A DNA stretch of 64,000 bases from Paenibacillus foliorum (GCF_013141765.1 NZ_WHOD01000102.1:1-64000); one strand, 5' to 3'; positions 33,853 through 43,804 are shown, counted from the stretch's first letter. The notes: generated from the sequence alone by a model not told the origin. A program made the numbers and translations.

Positions 33853-35049
33853 TCAAACCTTTTGAACTACATAGCTCACACAATCACTTTTGAGAAGTAC
33901 GTCTCTTCCATTTCGCTCAATGTTGAATTGTAACGGCTTTACAGTTGTATAGATAACTTTCCAGCCTTCATAAGCTTTGGCCAGCAGTTCATTTCCTTGC
34001 TTCGTTGCCATATTTAGCTCCATAAGCGGTTCTAATTTTGTTCCGGAGGCTATGTCGATCTCTTCAAGGTTTGTATTCATGATGATGCAATTGATTCCGC
34101 CTAACCTAGTACCCTGTACCATTTTTTCCAGCGTTTGAATTAACTGGGCTTCGGAAGCGATATGCTCTAATGCTGAAACTGCAATTATATAGTCGAAGTG
34201 ATCTACAGCTATAGGGTAGTCTCCGATATCTGACAATTGTGTTTCTACATATTCAGTGACCCCATATTCCCTGCTATAGCTCTTCAGCTTGCTTAATGCG
34301 GATTCAATGAGATCCACACAGACTATTTTTCCACTGCGCAGCTTTAAGGTCTCCGCTATAGGTATGCTATTCCTGCCCACACCGCAGCCAAGATCCAGAA
34401 CCGTTAACCGATCATACGCCTCAAATCTCTTAAGTGTCTCCATGACCGTCTTAACTGGCTTATGCAGCCAGGAACCCGCTTCGAACAGCTGGTAATTATC
34501 ATAGCAAGCTTCGTGGTACTTGCGCTCCTCAGCTCTAATCCTTTGGATTCGCTCCAGCTCGCTCAACCTGCTATTCAGAACTTCCTTAACAAATGGCGTC
34601 ACTTCAATAGGACTGGAGTTTGAGCGTGTCGAGCCCACCTTGGAGCCTTGATCCTTCGCTTCCCTGATTGCATCAATATCTTCTATATCGATCCACTCAG
34701 CACCCAAGGAGTCCTGATCATCCCCATCCGTTTTTAGAACGAAATCGTTGTTTTTCAACTCAATGTCATAAATGATTCCAATGTGATGCAGCTCTTCCAG
34801 CTCACCATCCTTATAAGGATAGATAAGTGTATAAGACACCGCCGTCCTGATAGTACCTTCAAGCTCCGTAATGCCCGTTTCCTCCAGAAACTCCCGCTGC
34901 AAAGTAACGTAAGGCTCTTCGCCGAATTCTATCGAGCCCCCGGGTAAATCCCATTTGTCTGTATGAGGGCCTCTGGCTTTCTTGATTAATAGGATTTTGT
35001 TATCCTTCACAAGTACACCGTAGACACCTAAGTGGGTATGTTTGTTCAT
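33853..35049 (-). CDS. Nudix hydrolase fused to a SAM-dependent methyltransferase
   Basis: The 398-residue product has a Nudix domain at residues 1-140: GVLVKDNKILLIKKARG, and the Nudix box GSIEFGEEPYVTLQREFLEETGI. A class I methyltransferase of TehB type fills residues 190-398: RLTVLDLGCGVGRNSIPIA is motif I, and FDYIIAVSALEHIASEAQ motif post II. Both domains look complete. It is the second enzyme in this window that links Nudix and methyltransferase functions. Substrates are unknown. Start ATG at 35049 with GAGG nine bases upstream. It stands alone. Confidence 0.87.
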   Translation of the reverse strand: MNKHTHLGVYGVLVKDNKILLIKKARGPHTDKWDLPGGSIEFGEEPYVTLQREFLEETGITELEGTIRTAVSYTLIYPYKDGELEELHHIGIIYDIELKNNDFVLKTDGDDQDSLGAEWIDIEDIDAIREAKDQGSKVGSTRSNSSPIEVTPFVKEVLNSRLSELERIQRIRAEERKYHEACYDNYQLFEAGSWLHKPVKTVMETLKRFEAYDRLTVLDLGCGVGRNSIPIAETLKLRSGKIVCVDLIESALSKLKSYSREYGVTEYVETQLSDIGDYPIAVDHFDYIIAVSALEHIASEAQLIQTLEKMVQGTRLGGINCIIMNTNLEEIDIASGTKLEPLMELNMATKQGNELLAKAYEGWKVIYTTVKPLQFNIERNGRDVLLKSDCVSYVVQKV

Positions 35050-35171
35050 AGTCGCCTCGACATTTTCGGATTAAGAACTATCTAATTATATAAGCTAAGT
35101 GCTCGATGCTCCCCATGATCGGCTTTATTGCTAAAGAAGTAGCGTGGGCATGGCATGCCGTTTCTCATAAT

Positions 35172-37049
35172 TCAATCCAGTGCCCCTTCAACATTCTTAA
35201 ACTGGTTAAAAAACATGCGGTAATACGTCCCTTGCTCCCTGATTAACGGATCATGCGCTCCCTTCTCCACAATTTCCCCGCGGTCAATGACCATGATCGT
35301 ATCAGCGTCGCGGATCGTGTTGAGCCTGTGAGCAATGATAAAGCTGGTGCGTCCATTCATAATGTTCAGCAGGGCATCTTGAATATGCAGCTCTGTTCTC
35401 GTATCGATGCTGCTCGTCGCTTCATCCAGTATGAGAATGGACGGCTTAGCCAGTATGACCCTCGCGATAGCCAGCAGCTGCCGCTGTCCTTGGCTGAGAT
35501 TTCCGCCGTTTTCCGACAGCATCGTATCATATTGATTAGGCAGCCTTTTAATAAAAGTATCCGCATTGGCCATCGCTGCCGCTGCTTCAATCTCCTCATC
35601 CGTGGCATCGGATTTGCCGTACTTGATATTCTCTTTGATTGTTCCCGAGAACAAATACGTATCCTGCAGCACGATTCCAAAAGCTTTTCTTAAGCTATCC
35701 CTCGTGTAAGCCTTAATATCGATACCATCTATGAGAATTCTGCCGCCCGTAACGTCATAGAAGCGCGTAACTAAATTTACGATTGTCGTCTTGCCTGCAC
35801 CCGTAGGTCCAACCAACGCCGTGCTGCTGCCTTCATCCGACACAAAGCTCACATTTTTCAATATGGGAACGTCCGGTCTGTAGCCGAAGCTTACATTTTC
35901 AAAAACAACCTGCCCCTTAGGATTGTCTAGTACGATTGCCTCTGGCGAATCCTCAGGCTCCTCCTGCTCGTCAAGCACCTCGAACACCCGCTCCGCACCC
36001 GCCACGCCAGACTGCAAAATGTTGAAAATATTAGCGATCTCATTCAGAGGCCTCACAAATTGCCTGGAATAGCTCAGAAAGCTGGCGATTATGCCGACGG
36101 TAATAAGGCTTTTAACCGCCAAGACACCGCCTACCACCGCAACTGCCGTAAATCCAATATTATTAATGACCGCGAGCAGCGGCATAAGAAAGCCGGACCA
36201 TATTTGCGCCTTCATTCCGACCTTGCACAGCCTGTCGTTGACCTCATCAAATTCCTTAATCGCCTTATCCTCGTGGTTAAAAGCTTTTACAACATGAATA
36301 CCGGAGATCGTTTCCTCAACATGCCCATTCAGCTTGCCAAGCTGCACCTGCTGCTCTTTAAACAACACACTCGTTCTCTTAGTTATCGTTCGGGCGAGCA
36401 AATAAACCAACGGCACCGTTATCAAGCTTGCTAACGTAAGCGTAGGACTGAGCACGAGCATCATGATCAACGAACCAACAATGGCTATCGATCCAGCCAT
36501 CAGCTGGGCAATCGACTGGGACAGCGTGTTGCTTACGTTATCAATATCATTGGATAAGCGGCTCATAATCTCGCCGTGCCTGCGTGAATCGAAATACGAC
36601 AAGGGCAGCTTCTGCAGCTTCTCAAACAGCGCCTGCCGCAAATGCATGACAATCCGCTGAGATACGCCAGCCATAAGCCATCCCTGCAAGAAGGTTAGCA
36701 ATCCATCTGCTATATAGGCTGCCACAAGAGCAATAATCATGATCTCTAGCAGCTTGAAATTGACCCCGCTTGACTCTGCCATTGAATCTATGGAGACACC
36801 TATAAGATAAGGCACCGACAGAGTAATCGCCGAGTTGATTAGTATAAATAGGAAAACTACGGACAGCCATTTTCTTTCCTTCCCCATATAAAACCATAAG
36901 CGCTTCAGCGTTCCCTTGAAGTTTTTCGGCTTCACAACAGGGCCTCTAGTCCGGTTGCCAAACCCGCCTCCTCCTGGCCTTCCCGGACCCATCATTGGAA
37001 TATCGGGCTGATCTTTGCGTTCCTTGGATTGCTCATGAGGCTCAGCCAT
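35172..37049 (-). CDS. ABC exporter half-transporter with consensus ATPase site
   Basis: The 625-residue product starts with a Pro/Gly-rich cytosolic tail (residues 1-45). Six transmembrane helices follow, then an ATPase domain: Walker A GPTGAGKTT, signature LSQGQRQLL, Walker B ILILDEATSSID with the catalytic Glu, and H-loop IAHRL. It is like B. subtilis YfiC or BmrD. It overlaps the preceding half-transporter gene by eight bases, and the two certainly form a heterodimer. Substrates of such pairs are drugs, lipids or peptides. Confidence 0.92.
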   Translation of the reverse strand: MAEPHEQSKERKDQPDIPMMGPGRPGGGGFGNRTRGPVVKPKNFKGTLKRLWFYMGKERKWLSVVFLFILINSAITLSVPYLIGVSIDSMAESSGVNFKLLEIMIIALVAAYIADGLLTFLQGWLMAGVSQRIVMHLRQALFEKLQKLPLSYFDSRRHGEIMSRLSNDIDNVSNTLSQSIAQLMAGSIAIVGSLIMMLVLSPTLTLASLITVPLVYLLARTITKRTSVLFKEQQVQLGKLNGHVEETISGIHVVKAFNHEDKAIKEFDEVNDRLCKVGMKAQIWSGFLMPLLAVINNIGFTAVAVVGGVLAVKSLITVGIIASFLSYSRQFVRPLNEIANIFNILQSGVAGAERVFEVLDEQEEPEDSPEAIVLDNPKGQVVFENVSFGYRPDVPILKNVSFVSDEGSSTALVGPTGAGKTTIVNLVTRFYDVTGGRILIDGIDIKAYTRDSLRKAFGIVLQDTYLFSGTIKENIKYGKSDATDEEIEAAAAMANADTFIKRLPNQYDTMLSENGGNLSQGQRQLLAIARVILAKPSILILDEATSSIDTRTELHIQDALLNIMNGRTSFIIAHRLNTIRDADTIMVIDRGEIVEKGAHDPLIREQGTYYRMFFNQFKNVEGALD

Positions 37050-38775
37050 TTTTCTGCATCTCCTTACCCACCTGTGATTGGAAAATTTCCTGATAAACCG
37101 CGCAGTCCCTTATAAGCTCATCATGCTTGCCTATGCCGACCATTTGCCCATGATCCAACACTATGATTTTATCCGCATCCATAACTGATGTAATCCGTTG
37201 AGCAATGATGAGACAGGTGAGATCCTTGGCATACTTCTTTAACGCTGCCTTGATGTTAGCTTCAGTAGTCACATCGACTGCGCTTGTGCAATCATCCAAA
37301 ATAAGAATTTCCGGCTTCCGCACCAACGCCCTTGCTATCGATACCCTCTGCTTCTGACCTCCAGAGAAGTTGACCCCTTGCTGCCCAAGAACAGTATTAT
37401 ATCCCTCAGGAAAGGTGGAAACGAACTCATGAGCATCCGCCATCCGTGCCGCTTGCTCCACTTCTTCCAAGGTGGCATCTTCTTTACCAATCCGGATGTT
37501 TTCCAGAACCGTTCCGGTAAACAGCACTGTTTTTTGAGGAACTACGGCGATTTTATCTCTCAGCTTTTGGGGATCCATATTTTTGACATCTATCCCATTT
37601 ACTTTTACAGCACCAGAATTAGTATCATAAAAGCGCGGAATCAGACTGACCAGACTGCTTTTCCCCGAACCGGTTGAACCTATAATTCCGACAGTATCCC
37701 CTGGCAAGCAGCTAAAGGTTACATTTTTGATAACAGGCTCCTTCGTTCCTTCATATAAAAAGCTTACCTGCTCAAAATCAACCCTCCCTTTTACAGGAGT
37801 AGGTTGTACAGGAGCTTCATTCCATACCATACTGTTTTCCTGTGCAAATACCTCACCGATCCGGCCTGTTGATGCCTTAGCCCTCACAAACATATTGAAG
37901 ACCATCGAAATCGTCATAAGAGCGAACAAAATTTGCGTCATATAGTTTACAAAAGCAATCGTGGTTCCGACCTGCATCTGTCCGTTATCCACCCGCATGC
38001 CCCCCAGCCATAAGACCGCGATAATCCCCATGTTCACCGTCAACGTAATCCCAGGACTAAAAATAGCCATCGCACGCATCGCTGTTCTCGATCTCACTTG
38101 GTACTCCTGGTTGGCATCATTAAACTTGTTCACCTCATAATCGAACCGATTAAAAGCCCTGACCACCCTAACCCCAGATAAATATTCACGCATTACGCTG
38201 TTGACCCGGTCGAGAGCTTTTTGCACCTTCATAAAGAAAGGAAAGCCCACTTTCATATTCAAGGCTATAAGCACGCCAACAATAGGAACAACAATGAGCA
38301 GTATCATAGCTAAATGCGAGTCGAGCCTCACAGCCATGATCAAAGCCCCAACACAAAGCAGTGGCGCTTTAACGAAAATACGCATGAGACCGTTCACGAA
38401 ATTTTGCACCTGAGTTACATCATTCGTTAGTCGGGTTACAAGTGAAGCGCGATCAAATTGATCGATATTTTGAAAAGAAAGCGCTTGTATTTTTCGAAAC
38501 AAATCTGATCTGAGCTCAGCTCCGAACCTTTGTGATACTTGAGTGGCAACAATATTGCGCGCCGAAGCAGCCAAGGCTCCCATTGCTGTAATAAACAGCA
38601 TCAGACCTCCCATGCGCCATACATAGTCCATCTGCGAGTTGGCAACTCCGATATCTATAATTTTAGCCATAATAGCTGGCTGCAGCAGATCGCATAATGC
38701 CTCAGCCGATAAACATAAGAAGGCTAAACAAAACAGCTTCCAATACTTCTTAATATATTTGTTCATAAACATCAT
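37042..38775 (-). CDS. ABC exporter half-transporter with degenerate ATPase site
   Basis: The 577-residue product has six transmembrane helices and an ATPase domain with Walker A GSTGSGKSS, signature FSGGQKQRVS and Walker B ILILDDCTSAVD. The catalytic Glu is Asp, the known mark of the degenerate site in heterodimeric exporters such as BmrCD or TM287/288. Partner of the downstream gene. The ATG at 38775 has GGGGGAAA upstream and is preferred to one eight codons earlier. Confidence 0.92.
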   Translation of the reverse strand: MMFMNKYIKKYWKLFCLAFLCLSAEALCDLLQPAIMAKIIDIGVANSQMDYVWRMGGLMLFITAMGALAASARNIVATQVSQRFGAELRSDLFRKIQALSFQNIDQFDRASLVTRLTNDVTQVQNFVNGLMRIFVKAPLLCVGALIMAVRLDSHLAMILLIVVPIVGVLIALNMKVGFPFFMKVQKALDRVNSVMREYLSGVRVVRAFNRFDYEVNKFNDANQEYQVRSRTAMRAMAIFSPGITLTVNMGIIAVLWLGGMRVDNGQMQVGTTIAFVNYMTQILFALMTISMVFNMFVRAKASTGRIGEVFAQENSMVWNEAPVQPTPVKGRVDFEQVSFLYEGTKEPVIKNVTFSCLPGDTVGIIGSTGSGKSSLVSLIPRFYDTNSGAVKVNGIDVKNMDPQKLRDKIAVVPQKTVLFTGTVLENIRIGKEDATLEEVEQAARMADAHEFVSTFPEGYNTVLGQQGVNFSGGQKQRVSIARALVRKPEILILDDCTSAVDVTTEANIKAALKKYAKDLTCLIIAQRITSVMDADKIIVLDHGQMVGIGKHDELIRDCAVYQEIFQSQVGKEMQKNG

Positions 38776-38889
38776 GCTGATTTCCCCCTGCTTGCCCACA
38801 ATTCTGATGCTATGCTTGGGCTACCGTGTGATTTAGGATTCAAGCTAATCTTACTAGAAACATCTGGAATAAAAAAGACTATTTTTTTC

Positions 38890-39109
38890 GGTTCAACCTC
38901 AAAATCAGCGCTTGCCCTCCTATGGTCATCAGCCAGCACAATATCCTGCAAACATGCAGTTATTTTCTACCTAAATTTGCGTTTGAGGGAATGAACTGCG
39001 AAAGTACAGTAATTTTTATGCAAAACGCTTCGGTTTCAGCTAAGAATGAGAAAAAGATGCTCATTTGCATGAATTCACCAAGACTGCCGATAAAGCGTCC
39101 AAAAGGCTG
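38890..39109 (+). repeat. Decayed dispersed repeat, copy B
   Basis: This lies in the 594-base gap 38776-39369, which has no credible gene. GGTTCAACCTCAAAATCAG (38890-38908) and the block from GAATTCAC to AAAAGGCTG (39071-39109, encoding EFTKTADKASKRL) match the copy at 19004-19100. About 120 extra bases lie between the blocks here. No terminal inverted repeats were seen. Confidence 0.6.
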
Positions 39110-39273
39110 TATAGATGCAGTTTTGGGGATAGGGAGGCAATGACTTCGGATAATGTCTTGTACGCTGCCATTGCCGTTCGTAAAGTCAGGGTCAATGCTG
39201 GCCCTGAAGGCACCTCCCCTCATGGACCTCTATTCAGAACGTTGCAAAGGCATGATCCAAACCCTGAACAGTA

Positions 39274-39305
39274 AAAAACCATTAATCCTCCGCAGAGGAT
39301 AATGG
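39274..39305 (-). terminator. Terminator after the stalk-domain gene at 39370
   Basis: CCATTAATCCTC (39279-39290) pairs with GAGGATAATGG (39295-39305) with one bulge. On the minus strand the stem is followed by TTTTTT. Confidence 0.75.
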
Positions 39306-39369
39306 CTCCCTATTCCAAAAAACCTTTTCAATCTATTGATTGAAGCTTATATCATTTATACGGCCTATA

Positions 39370-40968
39370 TCATTTTGGCATTGAGTTCATGATATAGAAA
39401 TATCCTGCCTCGATATTCACCAGACCTGCTCTGGGACGCTGCTCCAATACGTATAGCTTCACTTTGTACAATCCGCCGCCTTCTGCCAGATCGAGCGTTA
39501 CATGAAAATGTCCATTTTCATCTGGTGTCACTTTTTGTGTTTTCCCAGAGGATTCAACAAACCCCTTATCGCTATCCTGTTTAACAAGAACGACTTGAAA
39601 CGGAGTAGCCGCCGTTCCAGTAAATTCAAAGCTGGATGAATCGCTACGGATGTAACCGCCGGTTAAGCTATCCAGCTTCAGGTTTGGATTATGGAGCACG
39701 AGCGGCTGTCTGCTAAGAGAGGTGTTCACCTCGTAGACAGTCCGGTAAAGAATCCGTTCTCCTGAGCGCAATGTCTCGGTGATCGGGTTGCTGCCGAGCA
39801 TCAGAGCGATTGGCGCCTCCAATAGGGAAAGGCCCGGCACCTCTCCGCTGCCCCATGCACTAGCAACGTTGCCGTAAATACCGTTGTTATCGATGGTAAG
39901 ACTCATCTTATCAGGTGCAAGATACCGCCCGATCGATCTCACGCTACCCTTAATGGTAAGGGAATCCTCACCAACTTCCCGAGGCACCCCGTAGTCCTCA
40001 ATGTCGAATTTAGCATAGGCGATGTCCAGAACCCTATCATTCTGATTCCACTTGGCCGTATACCCGAATAACTGCTCTTGATCATAGGAGGCCATATATG
40101 GCTTGCCTCCTTGCACTAGCAGCGGCTTGAGCAGACTGTATTCACCGACCTTGGCTCCACCCCAGTAGAGATTAGCTTTCTTGCCATCCGGTCCAATCCT
40201 GATGCTGTAAAGGCCATCATCCATGAAATAACCGCCATCGGCTTTAGATAAGCTATATCCGAACGCTTCGGCAAAATACGGCAGCGAGAAATAAGCCACG
40301 CCCTCCAGTCCAATTCCAACCTCCTTGTCGTTCACATATTGCTTATCCTCGCCAAACTTCACCAGCATTTCAACCGCAGAGGTTTGGTTAATCCTTAACG
40401 CTTCTCCTTGCTTGTTGGGGTTCTCCAGCTTCCCGTCAGTGCCTGTGTAGCCTCGCGTCTCATACTTAATCGTTCGCTTCTCCGCATCCCATTGCACCGA
40501 GCCAAAAGGCTCCAAATCATTGATCATAACAGCGGTAGTACCGCCGATATTATAGGAGCTAAGGTAGCTTCCGTGCTCCTGATTTCCGTAAAAAGCCTTA
40601 ATGTCAGTATATACGACATCCTTGAGCCTGGTACCCACGACAGGGTTTGGTTCATTCCTTAGAACCGTCAATGGCTGCTTCAACTTGGTTCCGTTCTCGT
40701 ATAAGCTTAGCTTACGTGTTTCAGGAGACCAGGATACCTCAAAGCCGTAGCTTCGCAGATCTTCAACCGCAACTGCCGTATACCCACCGATATTCATCGA
40801 AGGAATGGGCAGACCATTTACATAAGCAATAATATCTGTTGAAAGCACCTCACCTATAATCGTGCCTACTTTCATTTCTTCCGCCCTCAGGCTGCTTGCT
40901 GCTGAAAGAAGCAAAAGACCACTCAACGCTGCAACTGCAAATCGATTCTTCCACACTGCCTCCACCAT
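39370..40968 (-). CDS. Exported protein with tandem stalk (copper amine oxidase N-like) domains
   Basis: The 532-residue product has a signal peptide cut after LRA (about residue 30). Stalk-type modules follow: IPSMNIGGYTAVAVEDLRSYGFEVSWSPETRKLSL, then SYNIGGTTAVMINDLEPFGSVQWDAEKRTIKY, and a third AYFSLPYFAEAFGYS region. The C-terminal 150 residues look like Ig-type beta-sandwiches. No catalytic motif is seen; it is probably a wall-associated structural or binding protein. The ATG at 40968 has AAGGATGAGG directly upstream. It is followed by a terminator. Confidence 0.82.
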   Translation of the reverse strand: MVEAVWKNRFAVAALSGLLLLSAASSLRAEEMKVGTIIGEVLSTDIIAYVNGLPIPSMNIGGYTAVAVEDLRSYGFEVSWSPETRKLSLYENGTKLKQPLTVLRNEPNPVVGTRLKDVVYTDIKAFYGNQEHGSYLSSYNIGGTTAVMINDLEPFGSVQWDAEKRTIKYETRGYTGTDGKLENPNKQGEALRINQTSAVEMLVKFGEDKQYVNDKEVGIGLEGVAYFSLPYFAEAFGYSLSKADGGYFMDDGLYSIRIGPDGKKANLYWGGAKVGEYSLLKPLLVQGGKPYMASYDQEQLFGYTAKWNQNDRVLDIAYAKFDIEDYGVPREVGEDSLTIKGSVRSIGRYLAPDKMSLTIDNNGIYGNVASAWGSGEVPGLSLLEAPIALMLGSNPITETLRSGERILYRTVYEVNTSLSRQPLVLHNPNLKLDSLTGGYIRSDSSSFEFTGTAATPFQVVLVKQDSDKGFVESSGKTQKVTPDENGHFHVTLDLAEGGGLYKVKLYVLEQRPRAGLVNIEAGYFYIMNSMPK

Positions 40969-41091
40969 CCTCATCCTTTTTTTCTGGACACTATATAAAC
41001 AGCGGTTATTGGGGTTATTTCCTAAAAAGCACTCATTTATAAGAAAAAGTTACTTGGACCACATAAGCTTTAGGCATGGCTATTGCTATTG

Positions 41092-41676
41092 CTACCGCTT
41101 ACTCTGCCAGCTCAGCGACGGAACAGTCTGCCCTTGCTCTGAATAGTGAATGAGCTCAGCAAGCCGTTTGAGCTTCGTTTCTTCCCTCTTCGCGCTTACG
41201 ATCTTCCATATAGCAGTCTTCTTGTAAGAAGGCGCTTGAGCCTGAAAGAAATCCCATGCCTGCTTGTTGGCGCGAAACTGCTGCTCGTAAGCATCGCCAA
41301 GCTCGGCTGCCTCCTTTTGCTCATAAGCATATATAGCTGATTTATCTTCCTTTCTAGCTTCGAATGCACGGATACCTTCTGGAAGCATAAGCCCTAGACT
41401 AGAGAGAACTTTCACACGCTCAAGGTTTACGGCACTCCATATACTGCTTTTCTTCCTCGGTGTGAACCGAATCATGTAGCTAATGTCATCGATCCCTTTT
41501 CGCAGACCATCAATCCAGCCAAAGCAAAGCGCTTCATCAACCGATTCAGGCCAAGTTAAGCTTGGTTTACCGGTTCCTTTCTTGTAGTATCCAACCCATA
41601 ATTCTTGGGTCTTATCGTGATGCTGTTCAAGCCAAGTGCGGAATTCTGACGGTGATACAAAGAAAACGGGATTCAT
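41092..41676 (-). CDS. YdeI/OmdA family protein
   Basis: The 194-residue product matches the YdeI (bacteriocin protection, OmpD-associated) family: WLEQHHDKTQELWVGYYKKGTGKPSLTW, then the strongly conserved SVDEALCFGWIDGLRKGID and YMIRFTPRKKSSIWSAVN, and the helical C-terminus DFFQAQAPSYKKTAIWKI. The biochemical role of the family is not settled. The ATG at 41676 has AGGGG eight bases upstream. It lies only 28 bases after the large SH3-like gene, so it may be co-transcribed. Confidence 0.87.
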   Translation of the reverse strand: MNPVFFVSPSEFRTWLEQHHDKTQELWVGYYKKGTGKPSLTWPESVDEALCFGWIDGLRKGIDDISYMIRFTPRKKSSIWSAVNLERVKVLSSLGLMLPEGIRAFEARKEDKSAIYAYEQKEAAELGDAYEQQFRANKQAWDFFQAQAPSYKKTAIWKIVSAKREETKLKRLAELIHYSEQGQTVPSLSWQSKR

Positions 41677-41704
41677 CGGCAACGCCCCTTCCTTATCTAT
41701 TTAG

Positions 41705-43627
41705 CTACTCGCTTGATTGTATCGAAGGCTCATACTTCCATACAATTCGTTCCCCTACTTTGAGAATTACTGTAAGATCATTCATTCCCGTTTGCAGCTT
41801 AGAGGAAACAGACATTTCAAACAATTTCATCTGATCGAGCTTAATCCCTGTTTCAGCCAGCGATGATGGTTGATATTGATCCAGTTCACCAGAGCTCTCC
41901 CGCCCATACATGTAAAGCCTCGGTATTGCTGTATCACTCTTCTCTGGCTGATCATACAAGTATGCTTTGACCTGGAACGGGTTAGTTTTTGTTGAAGTCG
42001 GCCATTCCGGCGCATCAACCGTATATTCCTTTTCCGCCAAATAATACACGGGTATGCCTTCGCTTTGAATCACATAGGCTCCGAATAATGTTAGCGCATC
42101 GGCAACCTGTAAGTATAGTTGGCCATTGGCGAACTGAGGAGCAGTCTTCAATAATACTGCATTTTCTTGGCGGCCGTTCCACATAGTAATCGCCTTAGCT
42201 TCGCCTTCTTTAATTTTGAAGGCATACCTCGTCTCGGGAGTCAAAGTAACATATCCATCCGAATCGGGACCGCTTAGTTTATAGTGAAATGATTGAGCTA
42301 TTTGGGAAACTGCCAAGTAAGACTCGCCATCTTGGACAAATCCAGCATCAGCTTCACTAAAATCGTGGAACCTATCCCCCGATTGAACATACGGAAGCAT
42401 ACGAGGAAAGTTAAATGTGATCTGCAGCCGCGGATTCCCATCAGGGACAATGAATTTATCAAGACGCGGATCTGTGCGAAGCCACACCTTGCCGGCATAA
42501 GAATCGATTCGGAACCACGTCTGGCCGAACTCGTCATTCCAATACGCCTTAGCGCGTACCGTCTGTGCTGAGAGAGGCTCATACCGCTTAACCATCTGCC
42601 CGTTTGGATACTGATACAAGGTGGTTTGAGTATGGAGCTGAATGTCCATATCAATCGGTACTTCGTTCTCAGGTGCACTTAACGAGCGATTTACCCAGCC
42701 TTCCCCTTGCGCTGTACGGACATGATACCAAACCTTCCATCCTTCAGAATCGGTCCCGATTTTCTCAAAAGCTTTTACGGTTTGAGGTTGTAAAACGGCA
42801 AGCTGGCCCCCAGTATCTAGGAACGTGGAGAACAAGGGTGTCTCTGTTCTTAATACGATCTCCTCGGTCGTTGCCGCTATTTCTGTTCCTGGAGTGTTCA
42901 CCCACTTGTCACCAATGTCCGTTTCTATGCGATAGGCTTTCCCGAACACGGTAACGAACTCTCCAGTGACGTGAACGTAGCGATCACGCACTTCTCCAAC
43001 CTGCTTAGCCTGTAAGTAGTGGATTGGCGGGTTATCAAATACATCAGCCCTCATCAGGTATTCCTTTCGGTCTACCTGCCGCGTGTAACCAACAGAACCA
43101 ATAGGAATGTGAATCCACTGGTCCCCGAGCCATGTCGTGCTAATTTTCAGCCAAACACGATCATTGCCATCCTTGGTTTTAGTTTGGAACCATAGCTTTT
43201 CCGCTCCAACGACTCGAACATTTTGCGGGGAAAGGACAGCGTTCGATCCCCCATCCTCGCTTTTCGACCCATAAATAGGCGTTTCTTCAAGTAATTTGAT
43301 GGTATCCGGAGGAGGCACATCAAACGTTCCTGGTTCCGTCACAATCCACTTTTCCCCAGATAATGTTTTGATTTTCCACCGATTACGCTCATTGATCCAT
43401 CCATTCTGCCCTTCAAGTACTTGAACATCTTGTGGCGCAAGAGTTCCTGCCGGATGCTCGGGATAATCCTCCCCTAAATTGTCGTAATAAGGTGTCTCTT
43501 CCAGCAGCAGAATGACCGGAGGGATTCGAAGGGGCTCCGGCTTCTGCACGATTGCATTCGCCTGTTCGGTCGGCATCCACCACAGCAGTTGAAGTGAAAG
43601 GATTGCTGTCACCCATATTTTTTTCAA
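41705..43627 (-). CDS. Exported protein with four to five tandem SH3-like repeats and a stalk domain
   Basis: The 640-residue product begins MKKIWVTAILSLQLLWWMP with a signal peptide cut after ANA. From about residue 35 to 385 it repeats a unit of 70-90 residues: (I/V)xLLEETPxY, a (L/S)xPQxVxV strand, and a closing W-Ix-T-x-G-(D/E)-x-W(I/V). The clearest copies start at LLLEETPYYDN, KLLEETPIYGS, VLRTETPLFST and QLHTQTTLYQY. A stalk-type domain lies near residue 440-550. Start is TTG at 43627 with AAGGAG eight bases upstream. Probably wall-binding; no enzyme motif. Confidence 0.83.
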   Translation of the reverse strand: MKKIWVTAILSLQLLWWMPTEQANAIVQKPEPLRIPPVILLLEETPYYDNLGEDYPEHPAGTLAPQDVQVLEGQNGWINERNRWKIKTLSGEKWIVTEPGTFDVPPPDTIKLLEETPIYGSKSEDGGSNAVLSPQNVRVVGAEKLWFQTKTKDGNDRVWLKISTTWLGDQWIHIPIGSVGYTRQVDRKEYLMRADVFDNPPIHYLQAKQVGEVRDRYVHVTGEFVTVFGKAYRIETDIGDKWVNTPGTEIAATTEEIVLRTETPLFSTFLDTGGQLAVLQPQTVKAFEKIGTDSEGWKVWYHVRTAQGEGWVNRSLSAPENEVPIDMDIQLHTQTTLYQYPNGQMVKRYEPLSAQTVRAKAYWNDEFGQTWFRIDSYAGKVWLRTDPRLDKFIVPDGNPRLQITFNFPRMLPYVQSGDRFHDFSEADAGFVQDGESYLAVSQIAQSFHYKLSGPDSDGYVTLTPETRYAFKIKEGEAKAITMWNGRQENAVLLKTAPQFANGQLYLQVADALTLFGAYVIQSEGIPVYYLAEKEYTVDAPEWPTSTKTNPFQVKAYLYDQPEKSDTAIPRLYMYGRESSGELDQYQPSSLAETGIKLDQMKLFEMSVSSKLQTGMNDLTVILKVGERIVWKYEPSIQSSE

Positions 43628-43804
43628 GCTATTCACTCCTTGCTTTAAGTTCAATTCTTTCGTTGAATATATAGACGCACGGAATAGGTAATTGTTTCCT
43701 GCATTTAAGAAAAACGATCGCCTCTACTTGCTCGCGGAACGTCATTCCTTTATTCGTCTTGCTCCCCATCGAAATCGAATTCATGAATGATTTAACCATA
43801 ATAA

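Noticed and set aside
36622..36897. Antisense or shadow reading frames within the ABC exporter genes
   Set aside because: They are by-products of coding sequence in another frame, with no start signals.
38457..38480. A cre-like site in the ABC exporter gene
   Set aside because: AGAAAGCGCTTGTA matches only partly and is inside the coding region far from a promoter.
38960..39274. Small genes in the gap 38776-39369
   Set aside because: Open frames of 60-87 codons exist on both strands, but none has a good ribosome site, and they run through the decayed repeat.
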